Below, piece by piece: positions 53,504-62,089 of a stretch of DNA of 64,000 nucleotides. Position 1 is the stretch's first letter. The number at the start of each line of letters is the position of its first letter. The position numbers and the translations under genes were made by a program. Below the pieces are notes generated by a model. The model was not told where the DNA came from. It did no database searches and worked only from the letters and a program-made list of their open reading frames with translations. The DNA lies in assembly GCF_000419765.1 (NCBI RefSeq), contig NZ_ATTQ01000024.1:1-64000 (forward strand), in the 5' to 3' direction. This DNA is from Rhizobium mongolense USDA 1844. Lineage in GTDB: Bacteria; Pseudomonadota; Alphaproteobacteria; Rhizobiales; Rhizobiaceae.

Positions 53504-54235
53504 TCAGGCTGCTTCGCGGAAGCGGTATCCCACTCCGTAAAGCGTTTCAATCATATCAAAGTCGGTATCGACCATCTTGAATTTCTTGCGAAGCCGCTTG
53601 ATGTGGCTATCGATGGTACGGTCGTCGACATAGACCTGTTCGTCATAGGCCGCGTCCATCAGCGCGTCGCGGCTTTTCACCACGCCCGGGCGCTGTGCGA
53701 GCGAATGAAGGATGAGGAACTCGGTTACCGTCAGCGTCACCGGTTCGCTCTTCCATGTGCAGGTATGGCGTTCCTGGTCCATGACAAGCTGGCCGCGTTC
53801 GAGTGAGCGCGCGAGCTGGGCAGCGCCCGTTTTTGGCGCGGCGCCAGCGCCGGCAACCGTCGTTGTTTCCCGGCTGGAAGCGCGGCGAAGCACGGCGCGG
53901 ACCCGTTCCACGAGCAGTCGCTGGGAGAATGGCTTCGTGATGAAGTCATCGGCGCCCATCTTCAGGCCGAACAGTTCGTCGATCTCCTCGTCCTTGGAGG
54001 TGAGGAAAATCACCGGCATATCGGATTTCTGCCGCAACCGTCGCAAGAGCTCCATTCCATCCATGCGCGGCATCTTGATATCGAAGATAGCGAGTTGCGG
54101 CGGGCGCGCGATAAGGCCATCGAGGGCCGAGGCGCCATCCGTATAGGTTTCGACCTTGTATCCTTCGGCTTCCAGTGCGATCGACACGGAAGTGAGGATG
54201 TTGCGGTCGTCGTCAACGAGCGCGATTGTCGCCAT
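53504..54235 (-). CDS. chvI: Response regulator ChvI
   Basis: This 243-residue OmpR-family regulator has a receiver with Asp52 in AIFDIKMPRMDG and the conserved TSKDEEIDELFG, then a winged-helix domain with TLTVTEFLILHSL and DDRTIDSHIKRLRKKF. A small linker contains Ala/Gly/Thr-rich sequence. I chose ATG 54235 (MATIALVDDD); an upstream frame reaches 54253. It heads the leftward chvI-chvG-hprK-EIIA-HPr-ahcY array, and its promoter lies in the 342-bp gap toward pckA. Confidence 0.96.
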   Translation of the reverse strand: MATIALVDDDRNILTSVSIALEAEGYKVETYTDGASALDGLIARPPQLAIFDIKMPRMDGMELLRRLRQKSDMPVIFLTSKDEEIDELFGLKMGADDFITKPFSQRLLVERVRAVLRRASSRETTTVAGAGAAPKTGAAQLARSLERGQLVMDQERHTCTWKSEPVTLTVTEFLILHSLAQRPGVVKSRDALMDAAYDEQVYVDDRTIDSHIKRLRKKFKMVDTDFDMIETLYGVGYRFREAA

Positions 54236-54423
54236 GGTGTTCGTCTCCGTCATCTATGCGCATCTCCAGGAATTTTTGATGTCCCCAGGCCGGCCCTACG
54301 ACCGGATGCGCTTATGGGGGATAAAGGTGGAACAAATTGTGGCAAAGATAAAGGGCAGGCATTGCTGCAATGTGCGAATGGTGGTCGCACATGGCGCGGC
54401 AAGAACCAATCCAAAACGTGTAA

Positions 54424-54437
54424 TTCAAACGATTTAA
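54424..54437. promoter_or_regulatory. LacI-type operator upstream of pckA (first copy)
   Basis: TTCAAACGATTTAA fits the AANCGNTT core of LacI/GalR-family operators, with the CG at 54430-54431. It lies about 140 bp before the pckA start and 30 bp from a second copy. Confidence 0.5.
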
Positions 54438-54452
54438 AATACACGAAAGAAA

Positions 54453-54468
54453 TTTAAATCGATTAATT
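54453..54468. promoter_or_regulatory. LacI-type operator upstream of pckA (second copy)
   Basis: TTTAAATCGATTAATT contains AATCGATT with CG at 54460-54461, exactly 30 bp from the first copy, close to three helical turns. PckR, a LacI-family regulator of pckA in Sinorhizobium, is a candidate binder. Confidence 0.5.
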
Positions 54469-54577
54469 ATTTGATATCATTATATTTTCGCCATTTTGCA
54501 CTATTGCTTTTTAAAATTGGCCACCTTAGTTTTCCTCTTGGTTTTAACGGCGGGAGCCTTGGACGAAAGGAAAAGCC

Positions 54578-56188
54578 ATGGAGACGTTCGGAATTCACAA
54601 CCCGGCGATAACGCTGGCGACGATTGGTTTGGGACACGCAAAGAGCGCTTACTATAACCTTACCGCCGCCTCCCTTTATGAAGAAGCGATTCGCCGCGGT
54701 GAAGCCGAACTGACGGCCCAAGGCGCCCTTCGTGCATTGACTGGACAACATACCGGCCGTTCGCCACGCGACAAATTTGTCGTGCGCGATGCCAAGACGG
54801 ACGGCGAAATCTGGTGGGACAACAACAAGCCGATGTCGCCGGAGCATTTTGCCTTGCTGCATCAGGATATGTTGGCGCATGCCGCCGGCAAGGAGCTTTT
54901 CGCCCAGGACCTGATCGGCGGCGCCGATCAGAACTACTCGCTGCCGACGCGTGTCGTGACGGAATTTGCCTGGCACTCGCTTTTCATCCGCAATCTTCTG
55001 ATCCGTCCGGAGCTTTCTGCCCTTGCATCCTTCGTGCCGAAACTGACGATCATCGATCTACCGAGCTTCAAGGCCGATCCGAAGCGTCACGGCTGCCGCA
55101 GCGAGACGGTCATTGCATGCGACCTCACGAACGGTCTCGTGCTGATCGGCGGCACGTCCTATGCTGGAGAGATGAAGAAATCCGTCTTCACCGTACTCAA
55201 CTACCTGCTGCCGGCAAAGGGTGTCATGCCGATGCATTGCTCGGCGAACGTCGGCCCGGATGGCGATTCTGCGGTTTTCTTCGGCCTCTCCGGCACCGGC
55301 AAGACGACGCTGTCGGCTGATCCGTCGCGCACCCTGATCGGAGACGACGAGCATGGCTGGGGCGAAAACGGCATCTTCAACTTCGAAGGCGGCTGCTATG
55401 CCAAGACAATCCGCCTTTCGGCGGAGGCGGAGCCGGAAATCTACGCGACAACGCAGCGTTTCGGCACGGTACTGGAAAACGTCGTGCTCAACGAACTGCG
55501 CCAACCGGATTTCGACGATGGCTCGTTGACGGAAAACACGCGCTGCGCCTATCCGCTGGATTTCATTCCCAACGCCTCGAAGTCCGGCCTTGCCGCTCAT
55601 CCGAAGACGATCATCATGCTGACGGCGGATGCTTTCGGCGTCATGCCGCCGATCGCGCGTCTGACGCCGGATCAGGCCATGTATCACTTCCTTTCCGGCT
55701 ACACCGCAAAGGTCGCCGGTACGGAAAAGGGCGTGACGGAACCGGAAGCGACATTCTCGACCTGCTTCGGTGCGCCGTTCATGCCGCGTCATCCGGCCGA
55801 ATATGGCAATCTGCTGAAAGAACTCATCCATCGCCACGGTGTTGAATGCTGGCTTGTCAATACCGGTTGGACGGGTGGTGCTTATGGTACTGGCAAGCGC
55901 ATGCCGATCAAGGCCACGCGTGCTTTGCTGTCGGTAGCGCTCTCCGGCGATCTGGCCAAGGCAGATTTCCGCATTGATCCGAATTTCGGTTTCGCGGTGC
56001 CCGTTACTGTCGCTGGCGTCGAAAGCGGTATTCTCGATCCGCGCTCTACGTGGGCCAACGGTGCAGCCTACGATATTCAGGCAGAAAAGCTCGTCTCCAT
56101 GTTCATTTCGAACTTCGCGAAGTTCGAGGCACATGTCGACGGCGGCGTGCGCGATGCGGCGCCCGGCATCAAGGCTGCGGCCGAATAG
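54578..56188 (+). CDS. pckA: Phosphoenolpyruvate carboxykinase (ATP)
   Basis: This 536-residue enzyme decarboxylates oxaloacetate to PEP, the entry to gluconeogenesis on dicarboxylates. ATP-binding GLSGTGKTTLSADP and the kinase-2 region LIGDDEHGWG are intact, as are RSPRDKFVV and the NTGWTGGAYGTGKRM substrate motif. GAAAGGAAAAG precedes ATG 54578. In rhizobia it is induced by succinate-type substrates; the twin operators upstream suggest such control here. A terminator and a parS-like site follow. Confidence 0.98.
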   Translation: METFGIHNPAITLATIGLGHAKSAYYNLTAASLYEEAIRRGEAELTAQGALRALTGQHTGRSPRDKFVVRDAKTDGEIWWDNNKPMSPEHFALLHQDMLAHAAGKELFAQDLIGGADQNYSLPTRVVTEFAWHSLFIRNLLIRPELSALASFVPKLTIIDLPSFKADPKRHGCRSETVIACDLTNGLVLIGGTSYAGEMKKSVFTVLNYLLPAKGVMPMHCSANVGPDGDSAVFFGLSGTGKTTLSADPSRTLIGDDEHGWGENGIFNFEGGCYAKTIRLSAEAEPEIYATTQRFGTVLENVVLNELRQPDFDDGSLTENTRCAYPLDFIPNASKSGLAAHPKTIIMLTADAFGVMPPIARLTPDQAMYHFLSGYTAKVAGTEKGVTEPEATFSTCFGAPFMPRHPAEYGNLLKELIHRHGVECWLVNTGWTGGAYGTGKRMPIKATRALLSVALSGDLAKADFRIDPNFGFAVPVTVAGVESGILDPRSTWANGAAYDIQAEKLVSMFISNFAKFEAHVDGGVRDAAPGIKAAAE

Positions 56189-56203
56189 GTTCCAAAGTAT
56201 TGA

Positions 56204-56219
56204 TGATTCACGTGAAACC
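56204..56219. other. parS: Distant parS-like site after pckA
   Basis: TGATTCACGTGAAACC matches parS at 14 of 16 positions (positions 3 and 16). It lies 40 kb from the putative origin and merges into the pckA terminator stem. Confidence 0.55.
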
Positions 56220-56243
56220 CGGCCTAATTTGCCGGGTTTTTCT
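56215..56243 (+). terminator. Terminator after pckA
   Basis: AAACCCGGC and GCCGGGTTT form a perfect 9-bp stem around a 7-base loop, followed by a T-rich tail. Its left arm overlaps the parS-like site. Confidence 0.88.
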
Positions 56244-56285
56244 TTGCGTGTTTTAAAATTCCCACGGATATGAGATAGAAGCCGC

Positions 56286-56720
56286 ATGGCCAGCGACGCG
56301 CTCTATATCAACGACGGGATCACCATCGCTGGATGGGAGCTGACGGAACAATTCGTTCTGGCTGGCGGTCCCGGCGGCCAAAATGTCAACAAGGTATCGA
56401 CGGCCGTCCAGCTGTTCTTCAATATCCCGAATTCACCTTCGCTTCCCGATCGCGTCAAGACCAATGCCATAAAGCTTGCCGGCAGGCGCATGTCGAAAGA
56501 GGGCGCCCTCATGATCGAGGCAAGCCGCTTTCGCAGTCAGGATCGCAATCGCGAGGATGCGCGAGAACGCCTCAAGGACCTGATCCTTGAGGCTGCCAAA
56601 CCCCCACCGCCGCCGCGCAAGAAAACGAAACCGACCAAAGGCTCGATCGAACGCCGCCTGAAGGAAAAATCCGGCCGCGCCGAAGTGAAGAAGATGCGCA
56701 GCCGTCCCGGTGGAGAATGA
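56286..56720 (+). CDS. arfB: Alternative ribosome-rescue factor ArfB
   Basis: This 144-residue peptidyl-tRNA hydrolase frees ribosomes stalled on mRNAs without stop codons. The catalytic GGQ lies at residues 30-32 in GGPGGQNVNKVSTAVQL, and the basic C-terminal tail (KKTKPTKGSIERRLKEKSG) that enters the empty mRNA channel is present. Length fits. Only 1 bp separates it from alkB. Confidence 0.95.
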   Translation: MASDALYINDGITIAGWELTEQFVLAGGPGGQNVNKVSTAVQLFFNIPNSPSLPDRVKTNAIKLAGRRMSKEGALMIEASRFRSQDRNREDARERLKDLILEAAKPPPPPRKKTKPTKGSIERRLKEKSGRAEVKKMRSRPGGE

Positions 56721-56721
56721 T

Positions 56722-57333
56722 ATGCCGGAGCTTTCGACGGGCGTCTGTCACTTCCCGGAATATCTGGACCGGGCCCGGCAGGAAGCGCTCGTCGAAACGA
56801 TCCGCGGCATTGTCGCTGAGGCTCCGCTTTTCGTGCCCGTAATGCCGAGCACGGGCAAACCGATGTCGGTCCGGATGAGCAATTGCGGACCACTGGGCTG
56901 GGTCACCGATAAGGAGCGCGGCTACCGCTATCAATCGACACATCCTGTCACCGGCAGGCCATGGCCAGCGATGCCGGACGTCTTGCTCGACATCTGGAAC
57001 GACGTTTCCGACTACGAAAAACCGCCGCAGGCTTGCCTGATCAATTTCTATTCAGACGACGCAAGAATGGGTCTGCATCAAGACAGGGATGAGCAGGATT
57101 TTAAGGCGCCTGTCGTCTCGATCTCTCTCGGCAACAGTTGTCTTTTCCGCATCGGCGGGCTCTCCCGCACAGACCGCACGCAGTCGGTCAAACTCGCCAG
57201 CGGCGATATCGTGGTGCTTGGGGGCGAAGGGCGCCTACGCTTTCACGGCGTCGACCGCATCTATCCGGCGACTTCCACGCTGCTCAAGAATGGCGGGCGG
57301 ATCAACCTGACGTTAAGGCGTGTGGATCCGTGA
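56722..57333 (+). CDS. alkB: AlkB-family DNA/RNA dealkylating dioxygenase
   Basis: This 203-residue Fe(II)/2-oxoglutarate dioxygenase removes alkyl groups from 1-methyladenine and 3-methylcytosine. The iron ligands appear as HQDRDE and FHGVDR, and the 2-oxoglutarate arginines in INLTLRRV. NFYSDDARMG is the substrate loop. I chose ATG 56722 with GGTGGAG upstream; GTG 56710 is possible. It ends 6 bp before the stop of convergent coaA. No ada is visible nearby. Confidence 0.93.
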   Translation: MPELSTGVCHFPEYLDRARQEALVETIRGIVAEAPLFVPVMPSTGKPMSVRMSNCGPLGWVTDKERGYRYQSTHPVTGRPWPAMPDVLLDIWNDVSDYEKPPQACLINFYSDDARMGLHQDRDEQDFKAPVVSISLGNSCLFRIGGLSRTDRTQSVKLASGDIVVLGGEGRLRFHGVDRIYPATSTLLKNGGRINLTLRRVDP

Positions 57334-57339
57334 ATCCGG

Positions 57340-58335
57340 CTAAAGTTTTCTTAGCGCGACCTGCTCGATGAGATGGTTTTCACCCTTGCGCAGGATCAGA
57401 TCAGCCCGTGGGCGGGTCGGCAGAATGTTCTGCCGGAGATTCTTCAGGTTGATGTTGGCCCAAAGCCCTTCGGCGATCGAAAGCGCGTCCTTCTCGCTGA
57501 TCGAGGCATAGCGATGGAAATAGGAATTCGGATCGCGGAAGGCGGTTTCGCGCAGACGCATGAAGCGTGTGACATACCAGTTGTGGATCAGTTCTTCTTC
57601 GGCATCGATGTAGATCGAGAAATCGAAGAAGTCGGAAACCATCGGCACGATCTTGCCGTCGGCCGGAAGGTCGCGCGACTGCAGAACGTTGATGCCTTCG
57701 AAAACCAGGATGTCGGGCCGGTCGATGATCGTGTATTCGTTCGGAACGACGTCATAGACCAGATGAGAATAGACGGGCGCCTTCACATTCGGCTGACCGG
57801 CCTTGATCGCGGAGAGAAATTTCAGGATGGCGCCTGTGTCGTAGCTTTCGGGAAACCCCTTGCGCTGCATCAGATTTTCCCGCTCGAGCACCGCGTTTTG
57901 ATGTAGAAAGCCGTCGGTCGTGATCAGGTCGACCTTTGGACTCGATGGCCAGCGCCGCAGGAGTTCCTTCAAGATACGCGCGGTCGTTGATTTGCCGACG
58001 GCGACGGAGCCGGCGATGCCGATGACGAATGGCGTTTTCGTCACGTCGGACAAACTCAGGAACCGATTGCGCTGCTCAAAGAGCAATTGCGATGATTCGA
58101 CATGTGAGGAGAGCAGACGCGACAGCGAGAGGTAGATGCGCCGGACTTCGTCGAGATCGACCGGATCGCCCATCGAGCGCAGTCTCGCGACCTCCTCGGC
58201 CGTTAGCGTGAGCGGCGTGTCGGCGCGGAACTTCGCCCATTCCTCGGAAGAAAAGAAATTATACGGCGAATAGGAATTCGCCTGGAAGTGATCGAGCGTT
58301 TCTGGCGCCCCAAGAATTTGCGTCGCGATACTCAT
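57340..58335 (-). CDS. coaA: Pantothenate kinase (type I)
   Basis: This 331-residue CoaA kinase catalyses the first step of CoA synthesis. P-loop GIAGSVAVGKSTTARIL and the YSHLVYDVVPNEY segment are typical of type I, which is feedback-inhibited by CoA. Start ATG 58335 overlaps the hisE stop by 4 bp, so it is the last gene of the his operon. It converges with alkB. Confidence 0.96.
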   Translation of the reverse strand: MSIATQILGAPETLDHFQANSYSPYNFFSSEEWAKFRADTPLTLTAEEVARLRSMGDPVDLDEVRRIYLSLSRLLSSHVESSQLLFEQRNRFLSLSDVTKTPFVIGIAGSVAVGKSTTARILKELLRRWPSSPKVDLITTDGFLHQNAVLERENLMQRKGFPESYDTGAILKFLSAIKAGQPNVKAPVYSHLVYDVVPNEYTIIDRPDILVFEGINVLQSRDLPADGKIVPMVSDFFDFSIYIDAEEELIHNWYVTRFMRLRETAFRDPNSYFHRYASISEKDALSIAEGLWANINLKNLRQNILPTRPRADLILRKGENHLIEQVALRKL

Positions 58336-58655
58336 GAACTCTGCCGGCTGGCCTTTTCCTTGACGCCGGATTGAGCCGTACGCCGCTCAAGCTCCGCCAT
58401 CACATCCTGCAACGGAATGCCTGCTATCTTCAATACGACCAAAAGGTGATAGAGGAGGTCGGCCGCCTCGTAGGTGAGATTGGCGCGATCCGCCGCTACA
58501 GCAGCCATGACGGCTTCAATGGCTTCTTCGCCGAGTTTCTTTGCTGCCTTCTGCTGCCCGGCGGCAACGAGCTTCGCCGTCCAGGATTCATCCGGTGGGG
58601 CCTTCGACCGCTCGTCGACGATCTTTTCCAGATCGGAAAGGGAAAATCCGGTCAT
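58332..58655 (-). CDS. hisE: Phosphoribosyl-ATP pyrophosphatase
   Basis: This 107-residue enzyme does the second step of histidine synthesis. It has the MazG-like all-alpha fold with KKLGEEAIEAVMAAV and EAADLLYHLLVVL metal-binding helices. ATG 58655 gives MTGFSLSDLEKIVDER; the longer frame to 58853 runs through hisF and is not real. It is separate from hisI. It lies 14 bp after hisF and overlaps coaA by 4 bp. Confidence 0.95.
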   Translation of the reverse strand: MTGFSLSDLEKIVDERSKAPPDESWTAKLVAAGQQKAAKKLGEEAIEAVMAAVAADRANLTYEAADLLYHLLVVLKIAGIPLQDVMAELERRTAQSGVKEKASRQSS

Positions 58656-58669
58656 ACTGTCGCTTTCAA

Positions 58670-59458
58670 TCAGTCGAGGCGCATCGCGATGCCATGCGAA
58701 GACATATAGTGCTTCGCTTCGCCGACGGAATAGGTGCCGAAATGGAAGATGGAGGCAGCAAGCACGGCATTGGCATGCCCATCCTTCACGCCTGCAACCA
58801 GATCGTCGAGATCGCCGACGCCGCCCGATGCAATCACGGGCACGCGGACGCAATCGGCGATCGCCCGGGTGAGCTCAAGATCGTAGCCGACTTTCGTGCC
58901 GTCGCGATCCATCGAGGTGACAAGCAGCTCGCCGGCGCCGCGGGCAACCATCTTCTGTGCAAATTCCACGGCATCGATGCCGGTCGCGTTGCGGCCGCCG
59001 TGGGTGTAGATTTCCCAGGCGCTCAAGTTGTCCTGGCCAACAGCCTGCGTGCGCCGCCGCTTGGCGTCGATCGAAACGACGATGCATTGGTCGCCGAACT
59101 TGTCGGCAGCTTCAGCGACGAAGTCCGGATTGTTCACGGCCGCCGAATTGATCGAGACCTTGTCGGCACCGCAGAGCAGCAGCTTGCGGATATCGCCGAT
59201 GCTGCGCACGCCGCCGCCGACAGTCAGCGGCATGAAGCACTGATCGGCGGTGCGGGAAACGACATCGAAGATCGTTTCGCGATTGTCCGATGAAGCCGTG
59301 ATGTCGAGGAAGCAGAGCTCGTCAGCGCCGGCAGCATCATAGGCTTTCGCAGCCTCGACCGGATCGCCGGCATCGATCAGGTTGACGAAATTGACGCCCT
59401 TGACGACACGGCCGTCTTTGACGTCGAGGCAAGGGATGACGCGGGCTTTCAGGGTCAT
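58670..59458 (-). CDS. hisF: Imidazole glycerol phosphate synthase cyclase subunit
   Basis: This 262-residue TIM-barrel synthase subunit uses ammonia from HisH to close the imidazole ring. Catalytic Asp lies in IPCLDVKDGRVVKG at residues 9-22; the second phosphate motif IASGGVGDLDDL is near the end. The start overlaps hisA by 4 bp. It forms a complex with HisH, encoded two genes upstream. Confidence 0.98.
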   Translation of the reverse strand: MTLKARVIPCLDVKDGRVVKGVNFVNLIDAGDPVEAAKAYDAAGADELCFLDITASSDNRETIFDVVSRTADQCFMPLTVGGGVRSIGDIRKLLLCGADKVSINSAAVNNPDFVAEAADKFGDQCIVVSIDAKRRRTQAVGQDNLSAWEIYTHGGRNATGIDAVEFAQKMVARGAGELLVTSMDRDGTKVGYDLELTRAIADCVRVPVIASGGVGDLDDLVAGVKDGHANAVLAASIFHFGTYSVGEAKHYMSSHGIAMRLD

Positions 59459-60204
59459 TGTGTGTCTTCCTTCTCCCGCGCCGCCTTGATCAGCGCCAAG
59501 GCTTCCTGAGGATCAATACGTCCATCATACAGCGCACGGCCGGAGATGGCACCTTCCAGCTTGCGGGCGTCGGGCTGCAGCATGCGCTTCACATCCTCGA
59601 TCGAAGCGAGCCCGCCCGAGGCAATCACCGGGATCGAAACGGCATCGGCAAGTTCCAATGTCGAGGTCCAGTTGATGCCGGTCAGGATCCCATCGCGATC
59701 GATGTCCGTGTAGATGATTGCCGCCACGCCGGCACCTTCGAATTTCCTGGCAAGTTCGACGACGCCAAGCTCGGAGGCTTCCGCCCAGCCCTCCACGGCC
59801 ACCTTGCCGCCCTTCGCATCGATGCCGACGGCGACGCTGCCCGGAAACTGCTTGCAGGCCTCGACGACCAGCGCCGGATCACGAACGGCAACCGTACCGA
59901 GGATCACACGTGTCAGGCCGCGCGAAAGCCAGTTTTCGATATGCGACAGCGTTCGGATGCCGCCGCCGAGCTGCACCGGATTCTTCGTTGCCTTGAGGAT
60001 CGTGTCGACGGCCGCGCCGTTGACACTTTCGCCGGTAAAGGCGCCGTTGAGGTCAACAACGTGCAGCCATTCGAAGCCCTGGTCTTCGAAAGTTTTCGCC
60101 TGTGCGGCAGGGTCGGGGTTGTAGACCGTTGCCTGCTCCATATCGCCGAGCTTCAGGCGAACGCATTGGCCGTCCTTGAGGTCGATGGCGGGAAATAGAA
60201 TCAT
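59455..60204 (-). CDS. hisA: ProFAR isomerase
   Basis: This 249-residue TIM-barrel enzyme isomerises ProFAR to PRFAR. The FPAIDLKDGQCVRL N-terminal strand holds the catalytic Asp; TDIDRDGILTG holds the second; IASGGLASIEDV is the phosphate loop. It resembles HisF across its length, as expected from their common origin. It lies 30 bp downstream of hisH. Confidence 0.97.
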   Translation of the reverse strand: MILFPAIDLKDGQCVRLKLGDMEQATVYNPDPAAQAKTFEDQGFEWLHVVDLNGAFTGESVNGAAVDTILKATKNPVQLGGGIRTLSHIENWLSRGLTRVILGTVAVRDPALVVEACKQFPGSVAVGIDAKGGKVAVEGWAEASELGVVELARKFEGAGVAAIIYTDIDRDGILTGINWTSTLELADAVSIPVIASGGLASIEDVKRMLQPDARKLEGAISGRALYDGRIDPQEALALIKAAREKEDTQ

Positions 60205-60234
60205 GTTGGTTCAGTCCTTGCGGTCTGCGCGACC

Positions 60235-60885
60235 CTAAGGCTTCCAGCGCAGGAAATTGGTGATCAGGGCGAGACCGAGCTTCTGGCTCTTCTCCGGATG
60301 GAATTGCGAACCTGCCATGTTGTCGCGTCCGACGAAGGCCGTCATCGCTCCGCCGTACTCCGTGGTGGCGATGACATCGCCGGCGTTCCCCGCGGCCAGA
60401 TAGTAAGAATGCACGAAATAGGCATGCAGGCCATCAGGCCCTGTCGGAATGCCTTCGAAGAGCGGATGCGGATGCCGAAGGTCGAGCGTGTTCCAGCCGA
60501 TCTGCGGAATCTTGAGGTCCGGATCGTCCGGCGTCATTTCAACGACGTCGCCAGGAATCCAGCCGAAACCTTCCGTTACAGTTTTTTCAAGGCCGCGCGA
60601 CGACATCAGCTGCATACCGACGCAGATACCGAGAAACGGCTTTGCCTTCCTCTCAACGGCTTCGATCAGCGCTTCGGTCATGCCGGGAACGGCATCGAGC
60701 CCGTGGCGGCAATCGGCATAGGCACCGACACCCGGCAGAACGACACGGTCGGCCGACGCGACATTCTCGGCCTTGTCCGTCAGGTCGATATGGGCGTCGA
60801 TGCCTGCCTCGCGTGCGGCGCGTTCGAAGGCCTTCGTTGCCGAGCGCAGATTGCCCGAGCCGTAGTCGATAATTGCGACGCGCAT
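60235..60885 (-). CDS. hisH: Imidazole glycerol phosphate synthase glutaminase subunit
   Basis: This 216-residue class I glutaminase supplies ammonia to HisF. The nucleophile Cys is in FLGICVGMQLM and the His-Glu pair in SQFHPEKSQKLG. The start IDYGSGNLRSATKAFERA is typical. Its first codon shares one base with the stop of the DUF2628 gene upstream (TGATG). Confidence 0.97.
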   Translation of the reverse strand: MRVAIIDYGSGNLRSATKAFERAAREAGIDAHIDLTDKAENVASADRVVLPGVGAYADCRHGLDAVPGMTEALIEAVERKAKPFLGICVGMQLMSSRGLEKTVTEGFGWIPGDVVEMTPDDPDLKIPQIGWNTLDLRHPHPLFEGIPTGPDGLHAYFVHSYYLAAGNAGDVIATTEYGGAMTAFVGRDNMAGSQFHPEKSQKLGLALITNFLRWKP

Positions 60886-61370
60886 CAGCGTCCTCCGTTA
60901 AACCCAAAGAGACCAAGCGAAGTCGTATTGCCATGGCGGCCGGGGGAATGCGGATGTCGCTCCCACTCCGGTGCCGGCATGCGGTCGCCATCGGCATTGG
61001 TCTCGATATTCGAAAAATAGGTCGCTTCCGCTGTCGCAAGCGAATCTGCCGTAATCACGGCTTCTTCGTTCCAGCCTTTGGAAGCGAGATTTCGGATTCG
61101 CAGGTTCTGGCCCTCGAAGCCGGCTAGGATGCAAGTGCCGAGCGTGATCGCGAATCCTGCCGGCCAGAGTCCGGGCCGGTCCATTAAAACGCCGCCGAGC
61201 GCCTGAAGCAGGAATGCTGCAATCGCATAGAGCCAAAGCCGGTGTACAAGAAGCCATAGCCAGGGAAAGAGAAAACCGAGCAGCGTGAACCCGTCGCGGA
61301 TGACGCGCGTCTTCTCATGGGTGACATCCGTTCCGCCCGGAGCCGTCAAAACCAGATAGCTGGAAGTCAT
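60885..61370 (-). CDS. DUF2628 membrane protein in the his operon
   Basis: This 161-residue protein has two or three hydrophobic helices (GFTLLGFLFPWLWLLVHRLW; AIAAFLLQALGGVL; PAGFAITLGTCILAGF) and a polar C-terminal tail. It matches the DUF2628 family, of unknown function. It lies between hisB and hisH and overlaps hisH by one base, so it is probably co-translated with histidine enzymes, but nothing in it suggests a histidine step. I chose ATG 61370, with GGGAG upstream. Confidence 0.82.
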   Translation of the reverse strand: MTSSYLVLTAPGGTDVTHEKTRVIRDGFTLLGFLFPWLWLLVHRLWLYAIAAFLLQALGGVLMDRPGLWPAGFAITLGTCILAGFEGQNLRIRNLASKGWNEEAVITADSLATAEATYFSNIETNADGDRMPAPEWERHPHSPGRHGNTTSLGLFGFNGGR

Positions 61371-61394
61371 ATCGTTCAAGCTCCCTGAAGGGGC

Positions 61395-62003
61395 TCAGAC
61401 GAGCGTGCCCTTCGTCGAGGGAACACGGCCCGCCTGTCTTGGATCGATCTCTGTCGCCATGCGCAGCGCGCGGGCAACGGCCTTGAAGCAGGTCTCTGCA
61501 ATATGATGGTTGTTGGCACCATAATGGTTCAAGATATGCAAGGTGATGCCGGCGTTCTGCGCAAGTGCCTGGAAGAATTCGCGGACAAGTTCCGTGTCGA
61601 AGGTGCCGATCTTCGGCGCGCTGAAGGCGACGTTCCAGACAAGGAACGGTCGGCCGGAAAGATCGACGGCGGCTTTCGTCATCGTCTCGTCCATGGCAAG
61701 GTCGATCGAAGCATAGCGGGTGATGCCACGACGGTCGCCGAGCGCTTTTGCAATCGCCTGGCCTATCGCAATGCCGGTATCTTCGACCGTGTGGTGATCG
61801 TCGACATGCAGGTCGCCCTTCGTCTCGATCTCCATATCGATCAGGGAATGTCGCGAAAGCTGATCGAGCATATGGTCGAAGAAGCCGACGCCCGTCGAGA
61901 TCTTGGCTTTGCCGCTACCATCAAGATTGACGGAAACGGAAACCGAAGTCTCGTTCGTCTTGCGGGAAACATTGCCCATGCGGCTTGCTGCAGTCTCGGC
62001 CAT
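61395..62003 (-). CDS. hisB: Imidazoleglycerol-phosphate dehydratase
   Basis: This 202-residue manganese enzyme makes imidazole acetol phosphate. The HVDDHHTVEDTGIAIG and YGANNHHIAE motifs carry the metal-binding histidines. It is the monofunctional form, without the phosphatase half found in E. coli HisB. It heads the leftward his operon and diverges from hslV over 177 bp. Confidence 0.98.
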   Translation of the reverse strand: MAETAASRMGNVSRKTNETSVSVSVNLDGSGKAKISTGVGFFDHMLDQLSRHSLIDMEIETKGDLHVDDHHTVEDTGIAIGQAIAKALGDRRGITRYASIDLAMDETMTKAAVDLSGRPFLVWNVAFSAPKIGTFDTELVREFFQALAQNAGITLHILNHYGANNHHIAETCFKAVARALRMATEIDPRQAGRVPSTKGTLV

Positions 62004-62089
62004 ATGGCTGCTCCATCAGGGATGACGGCCGTTCCTTATCAGGCGTTCCCTAAAATATCCAGAAGTGTACGGGCAGAAAACCGGCCCAT

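Larger units (their letters stand above)
54236..54577. promoter_or_regulatory. Divergent chvI-pckA control region
   Basis: This 342-bp gap has no gene. The half next to pckA is AT-rich and contains two LacI-family-type operators (54424-54437 and 54453-54468). chvI needs its own leftward promoter here. I could not place -35 and -10 boxes with confidence. Confidence 0.6.

Noticed and set aside
55058..56287. 409-codon open frame antisense to pckA
   Set aside because: Shadow of pckA; runs through its terminator and lacks domain motifs.
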